Shown piece after piece: positions 55,149 to 64,000 of a stretch of 64,000 nt of DNA (position 1 is the first letter of the stretch; each line of letters opens with the position of its first letter). The position numbers and the translations under genes were made by a program. The DNA is from Effrenium voratum. Taxonomy: Eukaryota > Sar > Dinophyceae > Suessiales > Symbiodiniaceae. The notes under the pieces are model-generated. The model was not told the DNA's origin and ran no database searches. It saw only the letters and a list, made by a program, of their open reading frames with translations. The DNA is taken from NCBI GenBank assembly GCA_963377175.1, contig CAUJNA010001879.1, forward strand, positions 163,201-227,200, read 5' to 3'.

Positions 55149-56029
55149 CTAAGGGCATGACTGAACCTTCTTCAGAAAACTGTGCCATCTACTTTGCCCC
55201 AGCTTCACCTGAGCGCTCAACCCATGCATGTGACCATGAAAAAATAAGACCGACCCATTTACTCAAGATCGTATTTACAACCTAAGCGGGTTGAGCAAAC
55301 ATGCGGCATTTTGGTCCTGCGCTTCTGGGGGTCAACCCCTCCCAGAAGTCTTGGAAAAACAAGGGGTGCAAGCCAGGGATCTGCGCTTGAGCAGGTTCCA
55401 AGGTCGATCTGCTTTGATTCAATGATTCCCCTTTTCTTGGCCCACAACACCAGGGATACACCAACAAAAATATATTTTCTCTACCTGCTCTATATTTGGT
55501 CTACCCATAATTTGGAAAACCAAAAGGAAACTAAGCAAACCATTGTTGGGACCCTACGTCCACCCCATGTTGGCGCATTCCCTTCACGGGCATCTCCTGG
55601 ATCTCCAGTGCAAATGATTCAAGCAGGGGAATGACGAGCTCGCGGCACCAAACATTGCCATAAAAATCGTGCGTGCTCCTGCGCCATGCCTGTTGGCCCA
55701 GGAGTCTTTCGCAGGCTTTTGGAAAAAGGGGCACCCATGTTTTGTGCAAGTGGTCATGCATCAGTGCATGGCAGTTTGGTAGCTGACGCCATACACTTTC
55801 AATGCTGGCCGCTGCTCGATAACTCAATCTGGCTCGCGACTTTGGCGCCTGGGCTTGGGTTCTCGGGAGCCAGAGGAAGTGAAAGGTGAATGCAGAAAAC
55901 GGAGGTGAGGAAGCTCATGTGTCCTACCCAAAGAAGCGCAAAAGCAGCATTGGCCCGGGGACCTTTGGACTAGAAGAAACAAATGAGATCCTTGCAAACT
56001 CCGTTTGGAGATCAGTATGAGCCAGGGTG

Positions 56030-56440
56030 TTACTCAAGCAGGCCAAGGGCGGAGGAGCGCGGAAGGAGAGTAATTAACGATCTACCCCGAGGCCACTGCT
56101 TGCAAGCCCGCAAGGGTATTCCCAGATGTGGCAATGGGAAACAAAGGGCATCCTTTTTGGGTTGGCTGAGTTTAAAGGGGAACCCTTCCCCCCAAAAAAA
56201 AGGGAAGAACTGGGCACCACTGGGCAAGTGGGCATTGTGTTTCTTTGGGCAGGTTTCAAATTTACACCCAGTCTGATCGATAGGTGGCTGTCCGCTTTTG
56301 GGCATCAGTGCCGCAGTACCCGCCCGAAGAATGCGCCAGCCAACAACACCGTCACAAACAAGTGTCAAAACGTGCATTTCCCAAGGATAGAACCCGAAAT
56401 TTCGGGACTGCTCCCTACAACTTTTACCCGAAGAATCCAC
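56030..56440 (-). CDS. Candidate exons around a fam6 element
   Basis: On the minus strand a good reading at about 56440-56230 (VCDGVVGWRILRAGTAALMP within it) runs into the fam6 copy at 56121-56231. Open sequence continues beyond the element to 56030. A GT donor inside the fam6 end (CAGTG|GTGCCC) would give phase 1, but the acceptor is eroded, so I cannot fix the join. Confidence 0.42.
   Translation of the reverse strand: MDSSGKSCREQSRNFGFYPWEMHVLTLVCDGVVGWRILRAGTAALMPKSGQPPIDQTGCKFETCPKKHNAHLPSGAQFFPFFWGEGFPFKLSQPKKDALCFPLPHLGIPLRACKQWPRGRSLITLLPRSSALGLLE
56121..56231. repeat. fam6 element
   Basis: CCCAGATGTGGCAATGGGAAA at the left and CACCACTGGGCAAGTG at the right match the copies at 52245 and 63261. 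The interior contains GGGGAACCCTTCCCC. Confidence 0.6.
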
Positions 56441-58257
56441 CAGCCAACGACGCCGTCACAAATGTCCCAAGGATAGAACCCGAAATGTCAGGACTTTGTA
56501 GGGAACTTTCAAGGGAAAAATGCTTATAGATCACCTACCGAACAAATCAGACGTCCTACAACAGGCCTCCCACCAGGTTTTGGTTGTGGATGATGCACTC
56601 GGAAGCCTCCAATGCGCCATGCGTATCCATCTGGGCCTACGTGACTGACCCTAGTGAGGGGTGAAGGACCAGTGCTCGAAAATGGACTCCTTTGCTCGGT
56701 GCGCAATGAATGGCAATCCATTTCCTAACTTGCTCCCGGAAAGCCAAATCAATTCGTGCCAGAAAGTGGGGGTAATCGCCTTGAATGAGCTTGTGGGATT
56801 TATCAGGGGTACATCAGCGCGAGTATTCGGCTTGACTGAACAGGTAAGTAGTGTCGCCTGGGACAATCAACCTGCCGCACTAGCGGGAAGGGCGGGGCAT
56901 TCCCCAAAGTGAAACATTCCCCTCTTCAGCAGGACCGCTTGTTGATCAACCACCGGTTGCAACGAAGCAGCCCACTGATTTGGGACAGCCCCCCTACCCA
57001 AAAGGGGAGGAATCGACAAGGAAACCCAAAAAGGGAAACTCCCAGGGAAATTTCCTGGAGAGCTTCAAAAAGGAAAAGGATCTAGGTCGCTGATCAGCGT
57101 CAGCGCAGGGAAGCATCCGGGGTCAAGGATCCAAAGCAAACGCAACCTGGGGCCCCGGCACCAGGCGTCATGTCTGACGCCTCCAAATCGCCCCAAAAAT
57201 GGTCACCGGGGCTCATTCGTTCAAATCCTAAGCTGGGGGACCTAACATCATTCCCCACCACCCCCCCCCCCCCGACCTTTAAGGGGGACCTCCTCCTAAA
57301 AAGCAACCCCATGAGTCAATGAGAGTATACCATCCCCCCTTCTTAAGGGGCCAGGGTCAACCCCCCTTCCCGGGTGGGGATACTCGGCGAACCCAGAACC
57401 CGACCTCGGAGGCGCGAGGGGGAAGTTTGGGAGCAGGGGTACGCAATGACCAACATGGTGAACCCGACGGAAGAATGGGAGCTGAAAAGGTGAGGGAAGA
57501 CGCTATTGGGGAAACCTGGTTCAATCTCCCTGTCCGCTTCCAGAATTGTGGGAAAGAGGCAACTTGGGGAACAGTATGCTTGAGAGAAACAAAGCGGTTG
57601 ACAGCTGAACCAAAAAGCAGCCAGCCAGCTTTCTATAGGTGATGGGATGGTCAGGCTAGCAAGACACCCCCTAAACGAGTTCTGATATAATCGAAACCCC
57701 AGATCAATAGACCCCTGCGTGATTTTGATTGGGGGATGTCCGTTTGTGATGATTCATCACTTTCGGAGGGGACCGCCCTCTTCCCTGTTGATCCGGTATC
57801 AACGTGGCAGTCCCTGAGTTTGGTCCTACACGGCGGTTTTCAATACGCCCTTGCTTTTGGCCATTGTGAATCCTGCCTTTGGGCCACTCGAACGTGTGAA
57901 AGCCACACAGCGCTTGTTGCCGTCTCCTCCAAATCCCTGCTTGAACGTTTCTTAGGACCCCTTTAACGTTCTTTCAAGTTCAAGAACTTGCTGGCTTGAG
58001 GAGATGACATAGGTGACTACCCGCCTTTGAAACCTGACCATGCTGTACTAGAAACCCATTCAACCAAAAGGAAACCCATTCAACCAAAAGGAAACCAATA
58101 GGACATGAGCCACTCGCTCGGTGACACCGTAAAAAAGAATCGGAGCCCTTCCTCGGGTTGACAGTAGTACAAAAGCAGAAACTGGAAGGGAGCCTCAGGC
58201 AAAAAGGAAACCCAGATCGCCAAGTTCCTGCCTTCGCCCTAGGCATTTCACACCATG
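56441..58257. other. Unresolved host DNA
   Basis: A C-run of about 12 is at 57262-57273. Open frames on the plus strand at 57319-57642 and 57736-57966 have fair composition but no splice-consistent partners. Confidence 0.35.
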
Positions 58258-58778
58258 TCACCGTAAAAACAAACAGTCACAGTTGCTGGAAACTAAAACT
58301 GCCGCTGGCAATCCAAACGGCGAGAACAGGGAGTCCTCGAAACGGCACCGGCCTTCCATCGAATGGACTCCCAGCAAAACTGGCGAGAACCCAGCAAACC
58401 TACTGTGGATGGTCAAAATAGAAATTTGTTTGTTTTCACCACGAACTGAGTCACCATGGTTGGCAACTATAACGTTTGTTGGTGTTTACCGGCAAATCAT
58501 CATACCAGGGTTTTGTAGGTGGTTTTCTTTTCCAGCAGTGGCCCATGGGCCAAAAAACTACGGCTGTGTCCCGAGTGTCGAGGGTTTGTTGCGGGCCGCC
58601 CTAGGACGCCAAAAGGAAGACCCCACCCATTTCGGGGATGTCTGAAACCTTCATCATGACTAGGTCCTCCAGAGGTTAGAATAAGGGTACCCGATTCTTT
58701 CTCTGTAGTTTATTTTGGTAGGGGAACCGAATCTCCCAACCAAAAAGGGGGGAGAGAAGGGCACCTAGCTGGGGGACC
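58258..58778 (-). CDS. Gene end with adjacent fam2 and fam1 introners
   Basis: A short upstream exon ends TGC AAA TCC AG| at 58778. The fam2 intron is 58777-58660 (118 nt). The middle exon, 58659-58537, is Gly/Arg/His-rich (SHDEGFRHPRNGWGLPFGVL at its start) and exits CCA CT|. The fam1 intron is 58536-58400 (137 nt), with a GC donor (GCTGGA, replacing GTGGAT) and acceptor CACAGTAG|. The last exon, 58399-58258, reads FAGFSPVLLGVHSMEGRCRF and on, and ends at TGA. All phases fit. The upstream edge is unclear, since an in-frame TGA lies about 40 bp before the fam2 donor. Family unknown. Confidence 0.62.
58400..58541. mobile_element. fam1 introner with GC donor
   Basis: The intact end CTGTGGATGGTCAAAATAG, preceded by TA, is on the left; the opposite end is diverged (TCCAGCAG). 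On the minus strand splicing uses the GC created in the decayed end and the TAG formed by the element's CAG plus the TA flank. Confidence 0.65.
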
Positions 58779-58780
58779 TG
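58660..58780. mobile_element. fam2 introner
   Basis: The ends are CTAGGTCCTCCAGAG and GCTGGGGGACCTG, with GTTTATTTTGGTAGGGG inside. It has the same orientation as all other fam2 copies, opposite to the gene it interrupts. Confidence 0.75.
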
Positions 58781-59758
58781 GATTTGCAAAGTTTCACGCC
58801 GAGACCTCGCCTCAGCTCTCAGCTGAGGTCCTCCATCTCCATGTGCTCCATGTGCCGAGGGGCCCAGGGCAGCCTGATCGTCTTCAGCCCCGTTTGGAGG
58901 TGTTCCCCGGAAAAAGCCGGGGGATGTTCAACCCAAACCACCGATCTGGGGTGAATTATAATTTATAATATTTCACCAACCTGAAACTAGGTGGTTGGGA
59001 GGGATATTCCCCACATAAACCACCATTTGGGGTGAGGTCGTGTGATTTCGTTATAATTCACCCAGACCAATCCTAGCCACCCATGAAGGGCAACCTGACT
59101 GTTGGCTTATGCAAACACAAATTTCGCAAAATCAAAGAAAACTACTTGACCCTGGAGCAGGCGGAAACCTGTGCGGGCCTTTGGAATGAGGAACAAAACT
59201 CAGGACAGAGGATGGTCTCTCTGGCGGCTCATAGAGACTGAACATGGCATTCAACAAAGTCAATCACCCCGGGAAGTGAGAACCTTAGTGAGGGCTCTGG
59301 CATGTTCATCCAAGTAGGTTATCGCTATGGCCATAGCCGGCCAAGTGATGGGGCCAGGGTCCGAACGTCTTGCCTGAGTCGCAGGCTACATTGCAGTAGG
59401 CCGTTTTGATGACATTCGGACAAGGGGTTTGCTGCCTGAAAGCACACGGGCGTGTCGTTTCTTGCGGCTACTCTGTTTGGTCGTTGGCTCAAAACGAGAC
59501 CCATTGAGGTTCCTGAATGGGCCAGGCTTAGACCCCCAAAAGTCAACCTGTTGCGGTTGAAAAGATAGAAACGAACCACAAGATAGGCAAAAAGATTCAA
59601 ACAAATAATTCAGTCTGGCAATACATTCGAGCTCTGTGTCGCAATTTGGGACACACACACACACCCAAACAAAAAAGAATGGTGGTTGTTCTTTTGATGT
59701 CCAATCACCCTCAAAAGTTGGTACCCTCAAAGCAACACACACACACACACACTCCTAC
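58781..59758. other. Coding-like patch and unresolved DNA
   Basis: At about 58800-58900 the minus strand reads LKTIRLPWAPRHMEHMEMED and then meets TGA; it may end another gene or need a further intron. CACAC tracts lie at 59651-59664 and 59735-59752. The rest is unassigned. Confidence 0.35.
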
Positions 59759-59940
59759 CTATTTGGAGTCAAACGCAATTTCGCTTTGGACTCCTGAGGA
59801 CCCGCGCTCCGTCTCGTGCTCGTCGGCCACCAAGACTGGGCCAAGGCGTGCGAGCCCCAAGCCACTTGGGTTCGCTGGAGACTTCTGTTTGTGTAAGGGT
59901 AACCAAAGGCGGCCTAGCGAGCCTTCTGCGCAAAGCTCTT
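59759..59940 (-). CDS. Candidate exon
   Basis: The minus-strand reading is Gly/Leu/Pro-rich, then acidic (RLGPVLVADEHETERGSSGV near its end), and stops at TAG 59759-59761. A GTAGGA donor overlaps the stop and a (TG)n tract follows, so it is either a last exon or an exon read in another frame. Confidence 0.42.
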
Positions 59941-61629
59941 GAACCAACAACAAAACGCCGAAACAGGCCAGACGTTGATTGGCATCCCCGCACCTAACTG
60001 AACGTTCTACGTACCCCGCTTGGTATACACGATGCTGCTACCAAACCAAACACCAGGACATGAAACTAGCATGGGCCCATGCATTTGGATCGGGTGCATT
60101 GATCAGGGGTTGCGCCCCCACCCACCCCAATATGCTTGACAACCACACAAGCAGGACCATCCTCACATTCCTTGACCGAACGGAGCCAACCTCCTGCAAA
60201 CAACCACTGTTTGCTGGTTAAAACGAACAATGAAGACAACCCAAACCAGCAAAAGGGCAAGAATGCTAGTTGAGCCCGGCAACTGCAATGACTCGAAGAT
60301 TCGGAAAAAAAACTGTCTGGGAACTCTTGCACTGGGCAAATTGCGCTAATTCACAAACCTAAACATGGACCCCCTCAATAAAGGACCTTCATCACGGATG
60401 AGCTCATTTTAGCTCCTGGTGTCGTTTGCATTTGCCCAGACTGGTTCGATATAATCCCGAAAAGGACATCTTTTTTTGGGGAATTGCCCCAAGAGGAAAC
60501 AACATGAAACGGACCGCTTGAAGGGGACCCCGCCTGGCGAAAATCAACCTTACCCTTCGCCGCCCAAAACCGGGCCGTTTCATTCATTTTAGGTCCATAT
60601 TTCGAGAACCTCAAAATGCAACTGATTGGGGATTGGAAACCTCGATTTTGCTCGTTCGCTCATTGGTAAGTGGGCAAATGGTCATCCCCTGCTCGTCCCT
60701 TAAACCCAGCCAGTCAAAGTACAACAAGAATCTCAAAAACATATCTCAAATCTGCGAAGAGTAGAGAATCAAGTGGTTTGGGAACGGGCAAAATCTTTGG
60801 CCAAAGCCAGAAATCCTCAATCCACTTTGAGCCCATCTCTCAGCTTCTCGCAATACTCGCCATTGGATGTGTCCGCCTCACATTGGCCAGTCGATTCCCA
60901 GGCAAAACTCTCTTTAATCCTGTCTGACAATAGGGGGACCCAACAAAATTTGGATTATTTTCCTGTTGGATTCTCTGTAAAGCCGCCCTCTGTGAGCCAT
61001 AGCAACGATTGCTATGATAGAGACTTGCTCCAAAAGACTATAATTAAAGGGAAGCGCAAGGAATCAAAAGAAATGGGCGTGTCTTTCGGTTTCTTGAGGG
61101 TACCCCTTTTAAGGTTGGTTCAAAGGGTCACCAAAAGACTTACCACCGCTGCCACCATCTCATTTTGAGACAACCCCCAAATGTCTACCCGATAATCTTC
61201 TAGAGACTTTGGCCAGCCAACCTGGTTTGTGGGATGATGTGGGAATCACAACCAATGTGCTTTTTTCATGACGATTTCCCCATATGGCACAACCAGGCTT
61301 GTGCAACCACTGGGAATAACCACGGTGGCCATGATTCGATTCTTCGCTTGCGAGGGTAAAGGCTCCCGAGTGGCCGAGTGGTATCATTGAAGTTAAACTA
61401 TCCAATCTCATGTCCACTACTCCACTACTCCGATCCTGTCAGAAGGACAAGATCTCTTCAACTGGGAAAAGCGTCCCCCCCCCTCCACCCCCCCATACAT
61501 GATTTCCCTTGCACCACATTTTCTGCAGATGGATGGGAAAAGGCACCTTTCTTGGTAATTATGCCCTCCCCCCCTGCATAGAGTTTGGGGACAAACAAAA
61601 TGGGCACCCCTGATCCCGGAAAGGCTCGA
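59941..61629. other. No resolved gene
   Basis: Short competing frames on both strands, with no complete copy of the main element families. Pyrimidine runs at 61475-61495 are low complexity. Confidence 0.35.
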
Positions 61630-61860
61630 CGAGAAGCCTTTGATCAGCCCCTTTGTGACCTCCCCCGCGTATAGTTGAGGGAGAGACAACACCCCCGAGA
61701 AAGCTGAACTCGAAGAACCGCCTCGAAGGTTTCCGGAATCTCCCGCCAACAGTTGGCAGGTCGCGCCACGCATGTGCCGGAGTGTGAGAACGCCCAGGAA
61801 GTAAGCCACGCTTTCTTGACTAATAAGTAAATCCTTCGACTTGAGCTTGGGCAAAATGGT
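61630..61860 (-). CDS. Candidate exon, frame ambiguous
   Basis: Two minus-strand frames are protein-like. One reads CWREIPETFEAVLRVQLSR and ends at TGA near 61644; the other reads QLLAGDSGNLRGGSSSSAFS and stays open further. High GC at third positions fits an exon, but no splice edge settles the frame. Confidence 0.42.
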
Positions 61861-61903
61861 CGGTTATCTTCCAACCTGCAAAAAGTGATTGAATAGCCAC
61901 CAT

Positions 61904-62140
61904 CTAGGAGAGAAAATATCGGAACTCCTTTGTGTTGGTAGTTGATGTCAAGGGCTCTTCCTGTAAAACAAAGCGGGAAGGACCTGCAACGGGAGGTCTG
62001 GTTCCAAGAACCTTTTCTGGGCTACAAAACCTTGTCACCTGCGGCGCTCCAACAGTCTGAGTGCCCGGCGGGAGCGTTCCCGCCCGCTCTAGAGATCCTC
62101 GGACGCTGGGTCTTGTGTGCTGCTTGTTGGTTCGATTTTG
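61904..62140 (-). CDS. Candidate last exon
   Basis: A minus-strand reading containing GTQTVGAPQVTRFCSPEKVL and ending in a Thr/Glu-rich tail stops at 61904. The upstream limit is uncertain, because a poly-A/T tract lies at 62210-62224. Confidence 0.42.
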   Translation of the reverse strand, partial: QNRTNKQHTRPSVRGSLERAGTLPPGTQTVGAPQVTRFCSPEKVLGTRPPVAGPSRFVLQEEPLTSTTNTKEFRYFLS

Positions 62141-63071
62141 TGTAAACGCAGGGGCTGCGCCCATTTTCGGGATAGCCCCCCAAATTTTGGGCGCGCTGCT
62201 TGCTCTGCTGTTTTTTTTTTTTTTTGTTAGAACGCAAGAGCCCGGAAATGGTATCCGAGCCCCGCGTTGTGGGCGGATCTGTGTCAAAAGGGCTGCTTCA
62301 GGATGTCCATGCAAGATAGAACCATGGCTTTGGTGGGTAGACAATGCTTACTAACCTGGGCTGCCCGTTTTCTGATCCGCTAAAAGTGGCTAACTTTTAG
62401 TGGCTTGAATGGAAACTACCACTAAACCAACTAAAAGGATGTAAAAAACTAAGGAATCGGATGGCTGGGAGTCACCAAGTAACCACTGACGTACCCCTGC
62501 CCTAGTGCCAGGTCTAAAAGCCCGATCGGACCTCCGAGCAGGCGTCGCTCCTCTCCGTCAAGTTGATGCCAGCAAGATTCAATCAGGTGCCGTTAAAACC
62601 AAGGCAACTACAAGTATCTTTGAACACATGGAAATTCGTAGGCAATCTTGCCGGAGACGGCTGAGTATGGTTGATTTGCTCTGACTTCCGGCACCATGGA
62701 TACAGGTTGAACTTTACCTGGTCTCGAGGCTCGAGCAGAGTAGAGTTGCCTACCCCGCGGTGAAGCTTCTCCAACTTGGCAAACACCCCCCTCACTTCCC
62801 AAGGACTCTCCTGTGAACCAATCCTTTGCCTTCTGTCTGGTGGCTCCCTGCTTGGGAATTGAAACGCAGTTTCCCAAGAATCTAGGGGTACCTTCCATTT
62901 CCATTCTTTCCAGGGATCCTTCTTTCCAGGAAACCATCAAAATCCCAGGGGAAACAGCCGGTTCCTGAAAAGAACGATGGTTGAAAATAATGGAAAAGGA
63001 ATCAAAACCCCAGAAACATGGGATATGTCGGGCAAGCTAGAAAGAAGTGGAGGCTTCAACCCCATCAACCC

Positions 63072-63260
63072 CTAGAAAGAAGTCAAGGGTTCACGACTAA
63101 GGACAGCCACCCTGGGCGTTGCGCCAACGGCGACTCGAACGACCACGGCCGGGTCCCGCGCGTGCGAGATGATGCGCTCCCGTCCGTGCGAGCAGCGCCC
63201 TGCGGACGACGGCGTGGCGTTGTTTTCCTGAAGGCTCTCGTGCAACCAGGGGGAGAGAGA
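63072..63260 (-). CDS. Last exon of a gene, directly after a fam6 element
   Basis: The fam6 copy ends GGGCATCTGAG on the minus strand. The following 62 codons plus stop read SLSPWLHESLQENNATPSSA, then a basic and Val/Ala-rich stretch, with strong G/C preference at third positions. Entry is phase 0. The exon on the other side of fam6 was not found; the candidate donor in fam6 is CAGTG|GCGCCC. Family unknown. Confidence 0.55.
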   Translation of the reverse strand, partial: SLSPWLHESLQENNATPSSAGRCSHGRERIISHARDPAVVVRVAVGATPRVAVLSREPLTSF

Positions 63261-63370
63261 CTCAGATGCCCAGTGGCAATGGGAAAAAAAGGCATCCTTT
63301 TGTGGTTGGTTGAGTTGAAAGGGGAACCCTTCCCAAAAAAAGGGGAAAAAGGGCGCCACTGGGCAAGTGA
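63261..63370. repeat. fam6 element, reference copy
   Basis: CTCAGATGCCCAGTGG at the left and CCACTGGGCAAGTGAG at the right are inverted repeats, about 110 bp. The interior contains GGGGAACCCTTCCC and poly-A/G. Confidence 0.65.
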
Positions 63371-63446
63371 GGAGAGAGAGGGTTAAATAACAATTAGACT
63401 GGGGGGAGAGTGGCCTTCAAGGATGTGTCTCAAATGGGAAAAGTCC

Positions 63447-63524
63447 GGTGGTTTGGTGAAATGGGGAGGGTTTCCCATTTACCCGCTACAAGAACCAAGG
63501 GTTCAAATCCAATCCGAACCACCA
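63447..63524. repeat. fam7 element, short copy
   Basis: GGTGGTTTGG at the left and AATCCGAACCACC at the right are the inverted ends. The interior (TTTCCCATTTACC, AAGAACCAAGGGTTC) matches the copy at 46529. Confidence 0.5.
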
Positions 63525-64000
63525 ACTAAAGGTTGCTTGATATAAGGCTGAGGCTTGTATCTGCTGATTGTTCCCTTTCATAGCCGGGGATCTCAATGAG
63601 GAATGATCTTTAGCGACTTGGCACCTTCTCTTTCTGGCTGTTTCTCATCAACGGGTTTTGCCCACAGGTCGTCTGGGTAGTGTAATGTAACCATAAGCCC
63701 TGGCCGCATGATTTGAGCAGTGTCAAAGTCACCCAAGTTGCAGGTTGAAAAGAAACAGCCGACCAATTTCTGACTTGCCCCCAAAATAGTCAAACTGACC
63801 CCGCACTGTGCTCATTCGTTTGACCGGGTTTGGGGGTATCAGAGTCAGAAACTGGGGTGGTCCCCTTTCATCTACTTGGGGGGGGTGACTTTGAACAGCG
63901 CAAAATACTAAGCTGTCCTCAGATCCCCTGCTAAAAGTCGTAAAGAGTTTTTACCTTTCAGTTGGCTACATGGAAACCCAGCCACTAAACCCCAAAGAAC
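63525..64000. other. No resolved gene
   Basis: A fam9-type fragment (GGAAACCCAGCCACTAAACC) ends the window; related pieces are at 54760 and 62400. A minus-strand open frame at 63593-63793 has no splice support. Confidence 0.35.

Overview
The window joins two very different DNAs. Bases 1 to about 2433 are roughly 75-80% A+T, intron-free and gene-dense. They carry a packaging-ATPase gene of the A32/FtsK-HerA type known from virophages, Polinton-like viruses and nucleocytoplasmic large DNA viruses, plus four or five small genes I do not recognise. This looks like the right-hand end of an integrated protist DNA virus or Polinton-like element. It ends in an AT-rich tandem array bracketed by a 25-bp direct repeat. 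Three of its genes are broken, each at or beside an A-run, so it is a decaying copy, uses frameshifting, or carries homopolymer errors.

From about 2434 to 64000 the DNA is near 50% G+C and looks like nuclear DNA of a dinoflagellate. The reasons are short GC-rich exons, GC-AG as well as GT-AG introns, acceptors mostly followed by G, and introns made of short inverted-repeat elements (introners). I cannot name the species. No exon chain matches a protein family I recognise.

The main result is the host part. It is packed with 80-160 bp elements with terminal inverted repeats, in about a dozen families. At least four families (called here fam1, fam2, fam3 and fam8) behave as complete introns. 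Cutting at a donor in one terminal repeat and an acceptor in or just beside the other joins coding-like sequence on both sides in a consistent reading phase. This works in a six-exon minus-strand chain at 8375-10117 whose exons sum to a whole number of codons and end in a stop. It also works in minus-strand chains ending at 16213, 18576, 28371 and 58258, and in plus-strand genes around 36.3 and 50.8 kb. In three genes two introns from different families lie next to each other. All eight fam2 copies point the same way, and one sits inside a fam1 copy.

Layout: virus-like island 1-2433; mixed minus-strand exons and elements 3-10 kb; poorly resolved 10-15 kb; minus-strand genes 15.3-19.1 kb; plus-strand genes 22.2-23.5 kb; unresolved 24-28 kb; minus genes 28.4 and 32.1-32.7 kb; plus genes 35.3-36.7 kb; a palindromic microsatellite ending in a 100-N assembly gap at 38773-38872; a minus-strand exon at 40.7 kb; a minisatellite block 42.9-45.2 kb interleaved with GC-rich minus-strand exons; repeats and a long TG tract 45.8-49.6 kb; plus gene 50.7-50.9 kb; minus genes 54.8-55.1, 58.3-58.8 and 63.1 kb. 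All exon models come from reading frame, splice motif and phase only; no transcript was available.
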